64,000 nucleotides of DNA from Bacteriovoracaceae bacterium (GCA_947446575.1 CANFHC010000008.1:62001-126000); one strand, 5' to 3'; numbered from the stretch's first letter, positions 43,939 to 53,179 are shown. Notes: generated by a model from the letters alone, not told the origin. Translations and numbers: made by a program.

Positions 43939-44865
43939 ATGAAAACATATTTTAATTCAGAGACTATTCATAAAATGCTTAAATTAGCGGCCCTCTACAA
44001 TGTGATGTGGGGAATTTTGGTGATAGTTTTTCCAAGCTCACTATTTCATTTTTTAGGACTTGAGGTTCCAAATTATCTTGAAATTTGGCAATGTGTTGGT
44101 GCTACAACTGCCATCTTTGGAATTGGTTATTATATTTCAAGTTTCGATCCTGAGGCACATTGGCCAATAATTCTCGTTGGATTCATGTCAAAAATTCTAG
44201 TTTCAATAGCTATATTGAAAGGTTACCTAACTGGATCACTCCCGCTTAATACTTTAAGTGTAGTTGTCTTTAACGACCTCATCTGGATAATTCCTTTTTA
44301 TTACGCTTTGGTTTTTGCTTATGAAGCTAACACGATTGAAGATAGTGCTCCCAAAAAATTCAACGATCTCATCCGTATGGTAAAAACGAATCAAGGTGAA
44401 TCTCTTTTTGAACTTTCTGAAAAAAAGAATGTTCTTCTCGTTTTTGTTCGCCATTTTGGATGTACATTTTGTCGTGAAACCGTTTCTGAAATAGCAAAAT
44501 TAGATGAAAGTATTAAAGGGAAAAATCTAACCCCCGTTTTTATCCATATGAGTGACTTGGATTTTGCTGATGAGTTTTTCTCTCGTTATTATAATCCTTC
44601 TGTTTCTCATGTTTCAGATCCTTCCCGCGTTCTCTATAAAAGTTTAAACCTAAAGCGTGGTACGCTCTCTCAAGTATTTGGCCCAACGATTTGGCTTAGA
44701 GGTTTTTGGGCGGGTATATTTAAAGGCCACGGACTTGGTGCTATCGAAGGAGATGCTCTTCAATTAGGTGGATATTTTATCCTCTCTCGCGGCCAAATCG
44801 TTTTTGAACACAAAAATCGAAATGCTGCTGATTTCTTCAGTTTGCAAATCTTGCCAGAATTCTAA
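43939..44865 (+). CDS. Membrane protein fused to a peroxiredoxin-like (AhpC/TSA-type) domain
   Basis: 308-aa fusion. The first half (about residues 10-125) has four hydrophobic helices (NVMWGILVIVFPSSLFHFLGL; IWQCVGATTAIFGIGYYI; ILVGFMSKILVSIAILKGYL; FNDLIWIIPFYYALVFAY). The second half is a thioredoxin-fold peroxiredoxin-like domain with a C-x2-C active site, FVRHFGCTFCRETVSEI, and later ILSRGQIVFEHKNRNAADF. It could reduce peroxides or lipid substrates at the membrane. I use the ATG at 43939; a TTG at 43885 also opens the frame, and neither has a clear ribosome site. Confidence 0.78.
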   Translation: MKTYFNSETIHKMLKLAALYNVMWGILVIVFPSSLFHFLGLEVPNYLEIWQCVGATTAIFGIGYYISSFDPEAHWPIILVGFMSKILVSIAILKGYLTGSLPLNTLSVVVFNDLIWIIPFYYALVFAYEANTIEDSAPKKFNDLIRMVKTNQGESLFELSEKKNVLLVFVRHFGCTFCRETVSEIAKLDESIKGKNLTPVFIHMSDLDFADEFFSRYYNPSVSHVSDPSRVLYKSLNLKRGTLSQVFGPTIWLRGFWAGIFKGHGLGAIEGDALQLGGYFILSRGQIVFEHKNRNAADFFSLQILPEF

Positions 44866-44867
44866 TT

Positions 44868-45329
44868 TTAAAATGCCAGGCTTCTCTTGATGGGTTCATC
44901 TAAACAGATGAAAGATTCTGTTGATTGTATCTCTGCTATATTTTGTAATTTATCGACGAGAAAATGATGGAAGTCTTTAATGCTTTTATTATGAACTTTT
45001 ATAATAAGAGCGTAGGCACCAGTGGTATAATAAACTTCAACTACCTCTTTCATACTTTTTAATTTATCAATTACTTTTCCTAAATCTTTAGCACTTTTTA
45101 AGTAGATTCCTAAAAGTGTTGTTACATCATAGCCAATTTTTTCGTAATCAATTAAGACCTGAGTGCCTTTGATGATTTCGGCATCTATCATTTTATTGAC
45201 TCTTTGATGGATAGTTCCACTTGAAACAATGAGTTTTTTGGCGATATCTGTGTAGGCCATGCGTCCATCTTTTTGCAATAACTCCAAAATTTTCCGATCT
45301 AAAATATCAATTTGGTAATTCTCGTCCAT
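44868..45329 (-). CDS. Lrp/AsnC-family transcriptional regulator
   Basis: 153-aa regulator with an N-terminal AsnC helix-turn-helix (LDRKILELLQKDGRMAYTDIAKKLIVSSGTIHQRVNKM) and a C-terminal RAM ligand-binding domain (VEVYYTTGAYALIIKVHNKSIKDFHHFL). Such proteins form octamers and sense amino acids. It is divergent from an asparagine synthetase gene, with 162 bases between the starts. By analogy with E. coli AsnC/asnA it may control that gene in response to asparagine, which is inference from position. Confidence 0.92.
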   Translation of the reverse strand: MDENYQIDILDRKILELLQKDGRMAYTDIAKKLIVSSGTIHQRVNKMIDAEIIKGTQVLIDYEKIGYDVTTLLGIYLKSAKDLGKVIDKLKSMKEVVEVYYTTGAYALIIKVHNKSIKDFHHFLVDKLQNIAEIQSTESFICLDEPIKRSLAF

Positions 45330-45491
45330 TTTTAGCCTGCTTAATTAATGAATTCTTATTATTTGGTGTAATATTATACGAAATCGTTAATAATTCGATC
45401 TATTTAATAATTATATTAAAAATTTATTGGTTTTATGGTATTTTTTTTATAGCTCTCGTCGATGAGGGCCTTTCTTAAGGATAGATTTGAT

Positions 45492-47081
45492 ATGTGTGGA
45501 TTTGTCGTTGTCTCAGATGTCTCAGAAAATGCGAGCGAAATGTTTGCGCAAGATTTTAGAAAACTAGATCACAGAGGTCCTGATGATCACCAGCTCGTAG
45601 CTTTTCCAAAAGGTCTAATTGGGTTTCATCGCCTGGCCATTATGGATTTGTCGGATCACGGAAGACAGCCTTTTCAATCGAGTCTTTCAAATATGCTCGT
45701 CTGTAACGGCGAAATTTATAATTATAGTGAACTTAAATTTAGTTGCTCCGATCATAAATTTATTTCAACTTCAGACTGCGAAGTTCTTTTACCACTCTAT
45801 GAAAAATGGGGATTAAAGAAAATGGTGGAGAGTCTTGATGCCGAATATGCGCTGGTGATTTGGGATCAAGAACTAGGCACGCTGGTGGCAGCTCGTGACC
45901 CAATGGGGATCAGACCACTTTTTTATGGAAAAACAAAATCGGGGAGTATGGCCTTTGCTTCTGAAGTAAAAGCTCTCTTAGATTTTTGTGATGAGATTAC
46001 CCCCTTTCCTCCTGGTCATTTCTTTGATGGTGAGAACTTTTATTCTTATTTAGATTTAGGTACGGTTGAAAAATTTCATGAATTAAGCACTCCAGACATT
46101 TTAAAAGGAATAAATTCAAGGCTGGTTAGTGCTGTAGAAAAACGTCTGCAATCAGATGCTGAAGTAGGATTTTTATTAAGCGGAGGTTTAGACTCTAGTT
46201 TAGTTTGCGCAATTGCTCAAAAACTAAATCCCAATAAACCTATTCGGACATTTTCAATTGGAATGCCCAACGATGCTATTGATTCAAAATATGCTCAAGA
46301 AGTGGCCACATTTATTGGTGCCAATCACATCAACGTAACGATGACAGAAAAAGATGTGCTCGAGGCCCTAAACACCGTCGTTTGGCATTTGGAGACTTGG
46401 GATATTACAACGATTCGAGCTTCAATTGGCATGTATTTGGTGTGTAAATACATCAAAGAGAATACTAATATAAAAGTTTTACTCACCGGAGAAGTCAGTG
46501 ACGAGCTGTTTGGATATAAATATACGGACTTTGCTCCCAGTGCTTCTGAGTTTCAAAAAGAAGCGCAAAAACGTGTGCGTGAACTTTATCTCTACGATGT
46601 TCTTCGTGCCGATCGTTCAATTTCAGCTCATTCTCTGGAGGCGCGAGTTCCATTTTCAGATAGCGAGTTTGTAAAATTTGTCATGGCAATTAGGCCAGAG
46701 CTTAAAATGAACACTACTGGCATCGGCAAATTTCTTTTACGAGAAGCCTTTAAAACGGATGGACTTTTACCGGAGTCAATTTTGTGGAGAGAAAAAGCAG
46801 CTTTTTCTGATGCCGTTGGACACAGTATGGTAGATGAACTCAAAGCATTTGCTGACGCCAAATATTCTTCCGAGGACGTGGAAAGCGCCAGTGAAAAATA
46901 TCCGTATAAATCACCTTTTACTAAAGAGTCTTTGCTATACCGAGAAATATTTGAGAGCTTCTACCCCAATCGCGCCAAATTAATTACTGATTATTGGATG
47001 CCCAATTCTTCCTGGGATAATTGTAAAGTCAGTGACCCTAGTGCTCGGGTGTTGCCTAATTATGGGCAAAGCGGAAAGTAG
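45492..47081 (+). CDS. asnB: Glutamine-hydrolysing asparagine synthetase
   Basis: 529-aa enzyme that makes asparagine from aspartate, ATP and glutamine. The start is fixed by chemistry: the class II amidotransferase needs Cys at position 2, and the ATG at 45492 gives MCGFVVVSD, with AAGGA upstream; the frame open from 45462 would bury it. Amidotransferase blocks are HRGPDD, FHRLAIMDLS, CNGEIYNY and ARDPMGIRPLFYG. The synthetase half has the PP-loop SGGLDSSL and GEVSDELFGYKY, where most enzymes have GEGADELFGGY. It is a divergent AsnB; a relative acting on another carboxylate is possible. Confidence 0.87.
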   Translation: MCGFVVVSDVSENASEMFAQDFRKLDHRGPDDHQLVAFPKGLIGFHRLAIMDLSDHGRQPFQSSLSNMLVCNGEIYNYSELKFSCSDHKFISTSDCEVLLPLYEKWGLKKMVESLDAEYALVIWDQELGTLVAARDPMGIRPLFYGKTKSGSMAFASEVKALLDFCDEITPFPPGHFFDGENFYSYLDLGTVEKFHELSTPDILKGINSRLVSAVEKRLQSDAEVGFLLSGGLDSSLVCAIAQKLNPNKPIRTFSIGMPNDAIDSKYAQEVATFIGANHINVTMTEKDVLEALNTVVWHLETWDITTIRASIGMYLVCKYIKENTNIKVLLTGEVSDELFGYKYTDFAPSASEFQKEAQKRVRELYLYDVLRADRSISAHSLEARVPFSDSEFVKFVMAIRPELKMNTTGIGKFLLREAFKTDGLLPESILWREKAAFSDAVGHSMVDELKAFADAKYSSEDVESASEKYPYKSPFTKESLLYREIFESFYPNRAKLITDYWMPNSSWDNCKVSDPSARVLPNYGQSGK

Positions 47082-47083
47082 TT

Positions 47084-47731
47084 GTGTTTTACAAAATAGT
47101 TTTTCAGAATCCCCATTTTATCATAGTTGATAAATTCCCTAATGTTTTAAGTGTTCCAACTCGAATAGGGACGGAAGAAACGCGACCAATTTTAGGAAAA
47201 ATCCTCGAGCGCGATCTAGGCGTTCCTCTTTTTCCAGTTCATCGCCTCGACTATGAAGTTCAAGGACTCATTATGTATGCGCTTACTCCAGTAGCCCAGC
47301 GAGCGGGGAACGCTTGGTTTGAGCAAAAAATAGTGGAGAAAATTTATTGTGCCATCACATCCGCCAATCCAGAATTTAAAAACTGTTTAGGGAGCTCCGT
47401 CGAACAAGAGTGGAAGTGCAAACTATTACGCGGAAAAAAAAGAGCATACGAATCGTCTCACGGAAAAGAGAGTGTCACAGTTGCCCATCTTGAAAAAATT
47501 TCGGAATCAGGATATTTTCATTGGGAAATGAAGCCGATAACTGGCAGATCACATCAGCTTCGTTATGAACTTTTTCGCCATGGAATGCCGATTGTAGGAG
47601 ACGCACTTTATGGATCGACTGAAATTTTTTCTGAAGGAATCGCTCTTCGTGCTTACAAAATAGATTTTACCAAAGTACTTAATCGCGATAGTTTTTCTCT
47701 TCCAGAAAATATCAGTACAAAAAAATTCTAA
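47084..47731 (+). CDS. RluA-family RNA pseudouridine synthase
   Basis: 215-aa enzyme that would isomerise uridine in RNA. The catalytic aspartate lies in FPVHRLDYEVQGLIMYA, and the family's later blocks follow: FEQKIVEKIYCAI and TGRSHQLRYELFRHGMPIVGDALYG. It lacks an S4 domain, as do several short RluA members, so the RNA target cannot be predicted. The start is a GTG two bases after the asnB stop, with GGAAAG upstream, so it is probably translated from the asnB message. Confidence 0.88.
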   Translation: MFYKIVFQNPHFIIVDKFPNVLSVPTRIGTEETRPILGKILERDLGVPLFPVHRLDYEVQGLIMYALTPVAQRAGNAWFEQKIVEKIYCAITSANPEFKNCLGSSVEQEWKCKLLRGKKRAYESSHGKESVTVAHLEKISESGYFHWEMKPITGRSHQLRYELFRHGMPIVGDALYGSTEIFSEGIALRAYKIDFTKVLNRDSFSLPENISTKKF

Positions 47732-47817
47732 TTATTTTTAATAATGATTTGCCATCGTGTTTTGATTATCTTTATACTTAACTCACTAGGGTATTTTTTT
47801 TACTATGAGGGTGAAAA

Positions 47818-48222
47818 ATGGCAAACTTAAAAGTTTCCTTTCTGGTTATCTCGTTACTTTCAACATTTTCGTCATTTGCTTCTATTGCACCAGTATCGAA
47901 ATCTGAATCAATGGAATCTAATTCGCAAATTATTAATCTGAACATGCAGTTTAAGTCCCACAACAAAACGATGAAGTCAGAACTCGCAATGCCGTACTAC
48001 CAAACGGCGGAATTAGAGAAAAAAATTGATAGTAAAAATAGTGTGCTTATTGAAGTAAATCCACGTCGTGGAAAAAATAACAATGAAGTGGCCATTGAAA
48101 TGAAATTTTACAAAACTGCGGGAGCACGAGCTTTTGCTAAAAAAGATATCATCGCTAAAATCGGTGAAGAATCTAAAATTTCAGTTAAGGGCATGACTGT
48201 GAGAGTGACTCCAGTTCTTTAA
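47818..48222 (+). CDS. Small secreted protein of unknown function
   Basis: 134-aa secreted protein with a signal peptide (VSFLVISLLSTFSSFA). The mature chain is strand-rich and basic (IINLNMQFKSHNKTMKSEL, SVLIEVNPRRGKNNNEVAIEMKFY, SKISVKGMTVRVTPVL) with no cysteines. A GAGGGTG ribosome site lies five bases before the ATG. It is a single gene, convergent with the DUF155 gene. No family recognised. Confidence 0.75.
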   Translation: MANLKVSFLVISLLSTFSSFASIAPVSKSESMESNSQIINLNMQFKSHNKTMKSELAMPYYQTAELEKKIDSKNSVLIEVNPRRGKNNNEVAIEMKFYKTAGARAFAKKDIIAKIGEESKISVKGMTVRVTPVL

Positions 48223-48225
48223 TTT

Positions 48226-49359
48226 TTACTTAAATAATTTTTGCAAATGCTCGAACAGCGGAATGAGCTCTATACTTATGAGAGCAATGACGATGAGTTC
48301 GAGCAAATGACTTCTTCTGTGATTAATTTGATCCAGAAGTAGTTTACACAGCTCTGCTAGGTTTTCTAGTTTCTTATCAATACTTGTTTGCCAGTCGGTA
48401 AATCTAAATTTTTTCGAGGCCATCCTAAAAACAACAGAATGATAAAGATCTCCAATGACCTTCAGCGAGTTTTCAACTGATTCAACAATTTCGGCGATTT
48501 CAACGTAGCGTTGACCAGCTTCTAAAGCGAGATCCGTATAACGACTGGAAAATATACTTAAGTCCTTAAATTCGATAGCAGAATAAATTTCGCGCAATTT
48601 TTTATCTAGTAAATCGTCATAGTAGCGCATCTCAAGGAGTTGGTTGAGTGCAAACTCAATCACGTCAGGGATATCAAGGGATCCACTGGGTTCAATGATA
48701 AAAGCAGAGTTCCAGTCGATGACGGCCAGATCGTTTTTATAATATTGCAATTTTGAATCGTATATACGTTCGTAAATTTGCGGAGACAAAGTATTTTTGT
48801 CTTCTGATAAAATAAGAGCTGCTATATCTTCTTGAGTTAAAATAAGTGAAGCATCTTGAAAATCTTCAACAAATTTTTCTATGAAATAGAGAATATAGTC
48901 TTCATTAACTTCTGTATCTTTTATCTCTTTTAATTTTCCAATGGCCGCTTGTAACTGGTTAGTAAGCTCCTGAGCTTTGGTTCGTGCATATTCTTCTAGA
49001 TCGTCGTAATCTTGAATTTGATTGGAAAGAATGCTTAGGCCCTCGATGGTAGTGCCTTCTGGAATTATATATTCAAAAGTAAGTGATAGTGTACCGAAGT
49101 CCCAAAGTTTTGCACTAATTTCGCAAATAAAATCTACGCCCTGGTCAGTATAGGCATGTTGGCCGAGAATTATACTTAGTGGGTCATTGGAGACGATAAC
49201 TGCTTGACGATTTATTTTTTTAAGCCGAAATTTTGATCTAGAAGTAGTGGCCTCCACTAGAATTTGTTCGGCTTTTTCCAAATCAATTTCTTCTCCGATG
49301 TCATAGACTCGATAAACTAGAATTCTGCCTTTGGTGATAATGTTTACTTTTTTGTTCAT
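48226..49359 (-). CDS. RMD1/RMND1 (DUF155) family protein
   Basis: 377-aa protein of the DUF155 family known from yeast Rmd1 and human mitochondrial RMND1. The central part has AKLWDFGTLSLTFEYIIPEG, a long helical stretch follows (SRYTDLALEAGQRYVEIAEIVESVENSL), and the C-terminus carries the family mark DQINHRRSHLLELIVIALISIELIP, a tail-anchor helix that would place it in the inner membrane facing the cytosol. The molecular role is unknown in bacteria; RMND1 supports mitochondrial translation. Single gene. Confidence 0.85.
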   Translation of the reverse strand: MNKKVNIITKGRILVYRVYDIGEEIDLEKAEQILVEATTSRSKFRLKKINRQAVIVSNDPLSIILGQHAYTDQGVDFICEISAKLWDFGTLSLTFEYIIPEGTTIEGLSILSNQIQDYDDLEEYARTKAQELTNQLQAAIGKLKEIKDTEVNEDYILYFIEKFVEDFQDASLILTQEDIAALILSEDKNTLSPQIYERIYDSKLQYYKNDLAVIDWNSAFIIEPSGSLDIPDVIEFALNQLLEMRYYDDLLDKKLREIYSAIEFKDLSIFSSRYTDLALEAGQRYVEIAEIVESVENSLKVIGDLYHSVVFRMASKKFRFTDWQTSIDKKLENLAELCKLLLDQINHRRSHLLELIVIALISIELIPLFEHLQKLFK

Positions 49360-49514
49360 GAAAAAATTCTAACATATTTAGATTATTGTGAAACGAGTGA
49401 AAATTTATGACCCTTCTATGACAAAATTGGCCGTTTCACCTCTTATTTTACCGTATTTTTAGTGTTATAGTTGTGTTTATTAGTCGGAAATAGTGGTTTT
49501 TAGAGATAGTAAAA

Positions 49515-49943
49515 ATGATCAATCAACGAATTGAAAAATTAAAAGAAGATTTTGAGCGTTTTAGTGAGTGGGAAGGTCGCTATAAGCATCTCATTGAGTT
49601 GGGAAAAAAAATGCCGGCGATGAGTGAAGAGTTTAGATCGGAAGGATTTAAAGTTAAGGGATGCCAATCACAAGTTTGGTTAGGTGCTAAATTAGAAGGT
49701 GATAAAGTTCATTTTGAAGCCGATAGTGATGCTTCAATTGTTAAAGGAATTATCGCTCTTTTAGTTTATGTCTATTCTGAATCCACACCCGATGAAATAC
49801 TTGCAACAAAACCAACTTTTTTAGAGGACATTGGTTTGCGTGAACACCTCTCTATGAGTCGGGCCAATGGATTAACTTCTATGGTTAAACAAATATCTTT
49901 TTACGCTATGGCGTTTAAAGCAAAATTGCAAATGTCTAAATAA
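49515..49943 (+). CDS. sufE: SufE-family sulfur acceptor protein
   Basis: 142-aa cytosolic protein that accepts sulfur from cysteine desulfurase (SufS) and passes it to the iron-sulfur scaffold. The active cysteine sits in FKVKGCQSQVWLGAKLEG, and ASIVKGIIALLVYVYS and LREHLSMSRANGLTSMVKQI are standard SufE blocks. Length matches the family. No other suf genes are adjacent; hemB follows after ten bases, so both may share an mRNA. Confidence 0.93.
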   Translation: MINQRIEKLKEDFERFSEWEGRYKHLIELGKKMPAMSEEFRSEGFKVKGCQSQVWLGAKLEGDKVHFEADSDASIVKGIIALLVYVYSESTPDEILATKPTFLEDIGLREHLSMSRANGLTSMVKQISFYAMAFKAKLQMSK

Positions 49944-49953
49944 GGAAATAGTT

Positions 49954-50940
49954 ATGCTTAATATCTCACGACCAAGAAGAAACAGAAAAACTCCAGCGAT
50001 AAGAAATCTTATTCGCGAAACAAGTTTAACGTCTCACGATTTAATTGCTCCTTTATTTGTTATTGAAGGAAAGAATTTGCGTGAGCCAATTCATTCAATG
50101 CCTGGGATCTCTAGGCTTTCAATTGATCTCTTAATTCAAGAATGCCGTGAGCTTCAAGCATTGGGTGTTCCATGTGTTTCTTTGTTTCCCGCAATAGAAG
50201 AAAAATTAAAAGATGCAAGAGCGACTGAAGCCTATAATCCACAAGGGCTTTATCAGAGAGCTATTCGCGAAGTCAAAAGTGCACTTCCTGAATTATTGAT
50301 TATGACTGATGTGGCGCTTGATCCTTATTCTAGCGAGGGCCATGATGGTTTAGTTGATCCAAAGTCTGGTGAAATTCTAAACGATGCAACCCTAGAAGTA
50401 TTAGCAAAAATGTCTTTGGTTCAAGCAAAATCAGGCTCAGATATTTTAGGCCCTTCTGATATGATGGATGGACGAATTGGATTTATTAGAGATGCTCTCG
50501 ATGAAGAAAATTTAGTAAATACCTCTATTATGTCTTATGCAGCTAAATACGCATCAGCTTTTTATGGGCCTTTTAGAGATGCTCTTGGATCAGCTCCCAA
50601 AAAAGGTGATAAAAAAACTTACCAGATGGATTATGCCAATGTTCGCGAAGCTCTGCGAGAGGCCTATTTAGACGAATCTGAAGGCGCAGATATTTTAATG
50701 GTTAAACCAGGTCTGCCTTACCTCGATGTGATAAAAACAATTCGCGATAATACTACACTTCCTATGGCCGCTTATAACGTTAGTGGAGAGTATGCCATGG
50801 TTAAAGCAGCGGCAGAAAAAGGCTGGATTGATGGCGATAAAGTTATGATTGAAATGCTGTGGAGTTTTAAACGCGCAGGCAGTGATATGATTCTAACTTA
50901 CTTCGCCAAAGAAGCAGCACGCTTATTAAATAATCACTAA
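49954..50940 (+). CDS. hemB: Porphobilinogen synthase (delta-aminolevulinate dehydratase)
   Basis: 328-aa enzyme that joins two 5-aminolevulinate molecules into porphobilinogen in heme synthesis. The Schiff-base lysines lie near ADILMVKPGLPYLDV and in the middle lysine region; AAYNVSGEYAMVKAA is strongly conserved. The metal-site segment reads TDVALDPYSSEGHDG, with Asp and Ala in place of the zinc-binding cysteines, so this is the magnesium-type enzyme as in Pseudomonas. AAGGAA precedes the ATG. Heme supply would serve the several cytochromes in this window. Confidence 0.95.
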   Translation: MLNISRPRRNRKTPAIRNLIRETSLTSHDLIAPLFVIEGKNLREPIHSMPGISRLSIDLLIQECRELQALGVPCVSLFPAIEEKLKDARATEAYNPQGLYQRAIREVKSALPELLIMTDVALDPYSSEGHDGLVDPKSGEILNDATLEVLAKMSLVQAKSGSDILGPSDMMDGRIGFIRDALDEENLVNTSIMSYAAKYASAFYGPFRDALGSAPKKGDKKTYQMDYANVREALREAYLDESEGADILMVKPGLPYLDVIKTIRDNTTLPMAAYNVSGEYAMVKAAAEKGWIDGDKVMIEMLWSFKRAGSDMILTYFAKEAARLLNNH

Positions 50941-51872
50941 TTGATATTCGGCACTCTAGTGATTCTCATTACTTTTTCGTAAGAATTTTTAGAAGAGTCA
51001 CTAAAATGTCTTGATTCTAGGCAATGCTTTTCTTCGTTATAAAAAAAGTCGTCAGCACCTTGAATTAAAATTCCTTCAACAGTACCCGTGTCTTTATTAA
51101 AAACTGGTGAACCAGAATTGCCACCATATGAATCAAGATTAGCAGTAAAATAATTTTGACGCAAAAGCCATGAATGAATTCTTGTTTCGAGTTCTATATC
51201 ATTCATTTTAGTAACTCTTGCTCCATCGGTAATTTTTTGTGAAAGTCCCATTGGATGGCCGATAACAACAAGGGGAGTTTCATGATCTACGACACCAAAT
51301 TTTCTAAAACTCAGAGGAGTACGTCCTTCCACGTTACGATCAAGTAAAATGACAGCATAATCATTAACTTCTTTAGCTGTGTATGAATATTTTTGAGCGA
51401 TTATGCTCTTGCAACTATAAACATTAGACTTGCTAAAAGTTTTTACACCTTCATGAAAATCGAAAACCCATTTATTTGAAGCGCATTCATTAGGTCCTAT
51501 CATACAGTGACCGGCAGTCACTAATTTATTGGGAGCAATTAAAAAGCCTGAGCAATCTCCTACGCTAACTTCATCTACAAAACGCTCTGTTAAGCAGATT
51601 TGTGGAATGAGTTGTTTTAATTTTCTAGCTGGGAAATTATAGCTCGCTGGATCTTCGCGATTTTCTGTCAATTTGCGAGAAGAAATTCGAATCGCAACTG
51701 ATCTGGCCTTTTGAATAAAATCTAAATCTGCATAGTCTTCAACTTCATAACGATTATCAACACCATAAATAAGATCAGTTGCTGGCAAATCAATTGATCT
51801 GGCCCAAATGCTTTGATTGGCAGCGATTATGCTTGCAACGATCAATAGACATTTAGCTGATAAAGACGACAT
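50937..51872 (-). CDS. Secreted trypsin-like serine protease
   Basis: 311-aa secreted protease of the chymotrypsin fold (S1). Signal peptide to about residue 24 (LLIVASIIAANQSIWA). The triad is visible as VTAGHCMIG (His), VNDYAVILLDR (Asp) and SYGGNSGSPVFN (Ser). Cysteines flank the His loop and the SCKSIIA segment. The N-terminal part before the triad (residues 25-100) may be a propeptide. The ribosome site is a GGGGG seven bases before the ATG, in a leader with pairing CCCCC and GGGGG tracts. The end overlaps hemB by four bases. Confidence 0.9.
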   Translation of the reverse strand: MSSLSAKCLLIVASIIAANQSIWARSIDLPATDLIYGVDNRYEVEDYADLDFIQKARSVAIRISSRKLTENREDPASYNFPARKLKQLIPQICLTERFVDEVSVGDCSGFLIAPNKLVTAGHCMIGPNECASNKWVFDFHEGVKTFSKSNVYSCKSIIAQKYSYTAKEVNDYAVILLDRNVEGRTPLSFRKFGVVDHETPLVVIGHPMGLSQKITDGARVTKMNDIELETRIHSWLLRQNYFTANLDSYGGNSGSPVFNKDTGTVEGILIQGADDFFYNEEKHCLESRHFSDSSKNSYEKVMRITRVPNIN

Positions 51873-51879
51873 GAGAAAT

Positions 51880-51921
51880 CCCCCGAGTGTATCTAAATAA
51901 CGTCCCCCAAGAGACAGGGGG
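51880..51921 (-). promoter_or_regulatory. Leader hairpin over the protease ribosome binding site
   Basis: Reading the - strand: CCCCC (51921-51917), an 8-base spacer, GGGGG (51908-51904), a 19-base spacer, then the ribosome-site GGGGG (51884-51880) seven bases before the ATG. The C tract can pair with either G tract, giving two exclusive folds, one of which would block translation. The ATTTAGA to TCGGGGGA part also occurs before the gene at 53176. Confidence 0.5.
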
Positions 51922-51997
51922 AAAATTATCAGTTCGACGGATTTTTAGCTAGGTGTCTTATAATTTTTACCTGTAACTTAAGGCAATTTTTTGCCTT

Positions 51998-53176
51998 TTA
52001 AAACCAAAACGAGACGCTAGAGAGGAATTGGTAAGCTTCAGCATTAGCATTATAGACGCCTTTAATATAGGTCAGGTCTTTTATGCCATTTTTCTCAGCA
52101 ATTTTTTTCTCATAAAGTACACCTGTTGTGATGAATGAGCTTTTTGAGAGTTGATGCTGAACTCCAGCTTCGATTTTATAGCTCGTAGAAACGACTGTTT
52201 GGCCGTTTTTATCAATAGATGAGTCAGTAGCATAAGCGACCCCATCTTGAGTGAAATTTGTGTATGTGTGGGCCTGATCTTTTACATGTAAGTATTCCAT
52301 ATTGGTTACTAAGCTCCAAATAGTGTCAATATGGTATTGCAAACCAGTTTGGATAAAGTACTCATTTTTTCTGTAAGTCGTATAAGCTTCATAGGGCGAC
52401 TTGCTAGTGAAACCATAAATGACATCTAACCAATATTCCCATACCGTACTGTCGAGAACGGCCCCAAAATCTACTGCGTAACTAGCTTTATCTTGAAGTT
52501 TATTTTTGTAATAGGCTTGTCCTGTAGTGAAGGTCCAATTTTGTGTTTTATAAAGTTCAAATTTATTGGCAAGTCCTAATTGTTTTTGAGTAGTAAAAGC
52601 TGGAACTGCTTTTGTTTGGTAAGCCGTAATGTATTTTGGGTTATTTCCTGAAGCGGTATATTTAGGATTTCCTTTTTCATCAAATTGAATTTCTTGGCTG
52701 TCTCCCCAAAGAGTAAAAGTGTTAGTGAAGCCAAGAGCTCTATTTCCATAGGCAGCTGAAAGGAGCGCCTTATTGCTAATTTTTCTCCAACTGTTTTCAG
52801 ATTCTAAAACAGTGCCACCATCCTGATAAGTATTTTCGATAACACCATAATGAAGGTTTTGAAATTTTACGACACCTTTACCAAGAGTTAATTTAAAATT
52901 TGGAATTCCTCTATAAGTTGCATAGGCTTCTTCGAATAAATTATTTTGAACAGCAAGGTTACCATCAATGTTTAATTTAATGGCCGCCAACATATTATCT
53001 TGTTCGGCAAATATTTTTAAATCAAGAACGCCAATACCAACGTCCATTGCATCTTTTGTGCGAGAGATTTTTTTGTAGTTAAGAATGTCTAGGGCGATAA
53101 AACCTTTCACTTGAGCGTCTAGTGAATAGGCAAAATTAGGCATTAGCAAGCAAAGTGCGAAATATAGCTTTCTCAT
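51998..53176 (-). CDS. Predicted outer-membrane beta-barrel protein (porin-like)
   Basis: 392-aa exported protein with a signal peptide (LYFALCLLMPNFAYS) and a body of alternating amphipathic strands separated by polar turns (FTTGQAYYKNKLQDKASYAV; YEAYTTYRKNEYFIQTGLQYH), ending in AYQFLSSVSFWF, a classical C-terminal barrel strand with a final phenylalanine. No family recognised; it has the general form of a 16-strand porin. The ATG at 53176 has a GGGGG ribosome site that lies inside a 7-bp hairpin; a TTG at 53191 is less likely. Upstream of the protease gene on the same strand. Confidence 0.78.
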   Translation of the reverse strand: MRKLYFALCLLMPNFAYSLDAQVKGFIALDILNYKKISRTKDAMDVGIGVLDLKIFAEQDNMLAAIKLNIDGNLAVQNNLFEEAYATYRGIPNFKLTLGKGVVKFQNLHYGVIENTYQDGGTVLESENSWRKISNKALLSAAYGNRALGFTNTFTLWGDSQEIQFDEKGNPKYTASGNNPKYITAYQTKAVPAFTTQKQLGLANKFELYKTQNWTFTTGQAYYKNKLQDKASYAVDFGAVLDSTVWEYWLDVIYGFTSKSPYEAYTTYRKNEYFIQTGLQYHIDTIWSLVTNMEYLHVKDQAHTYTNFTQDGVAYATDSSIDKNGQTVVSTSYKIEAGVQHQLSKSSFITTGVLYEKKIAEKNGIKDLTYIKGVYNANAEAYQFLSSVSFWF

Positions 53177-53179
53177 TAT

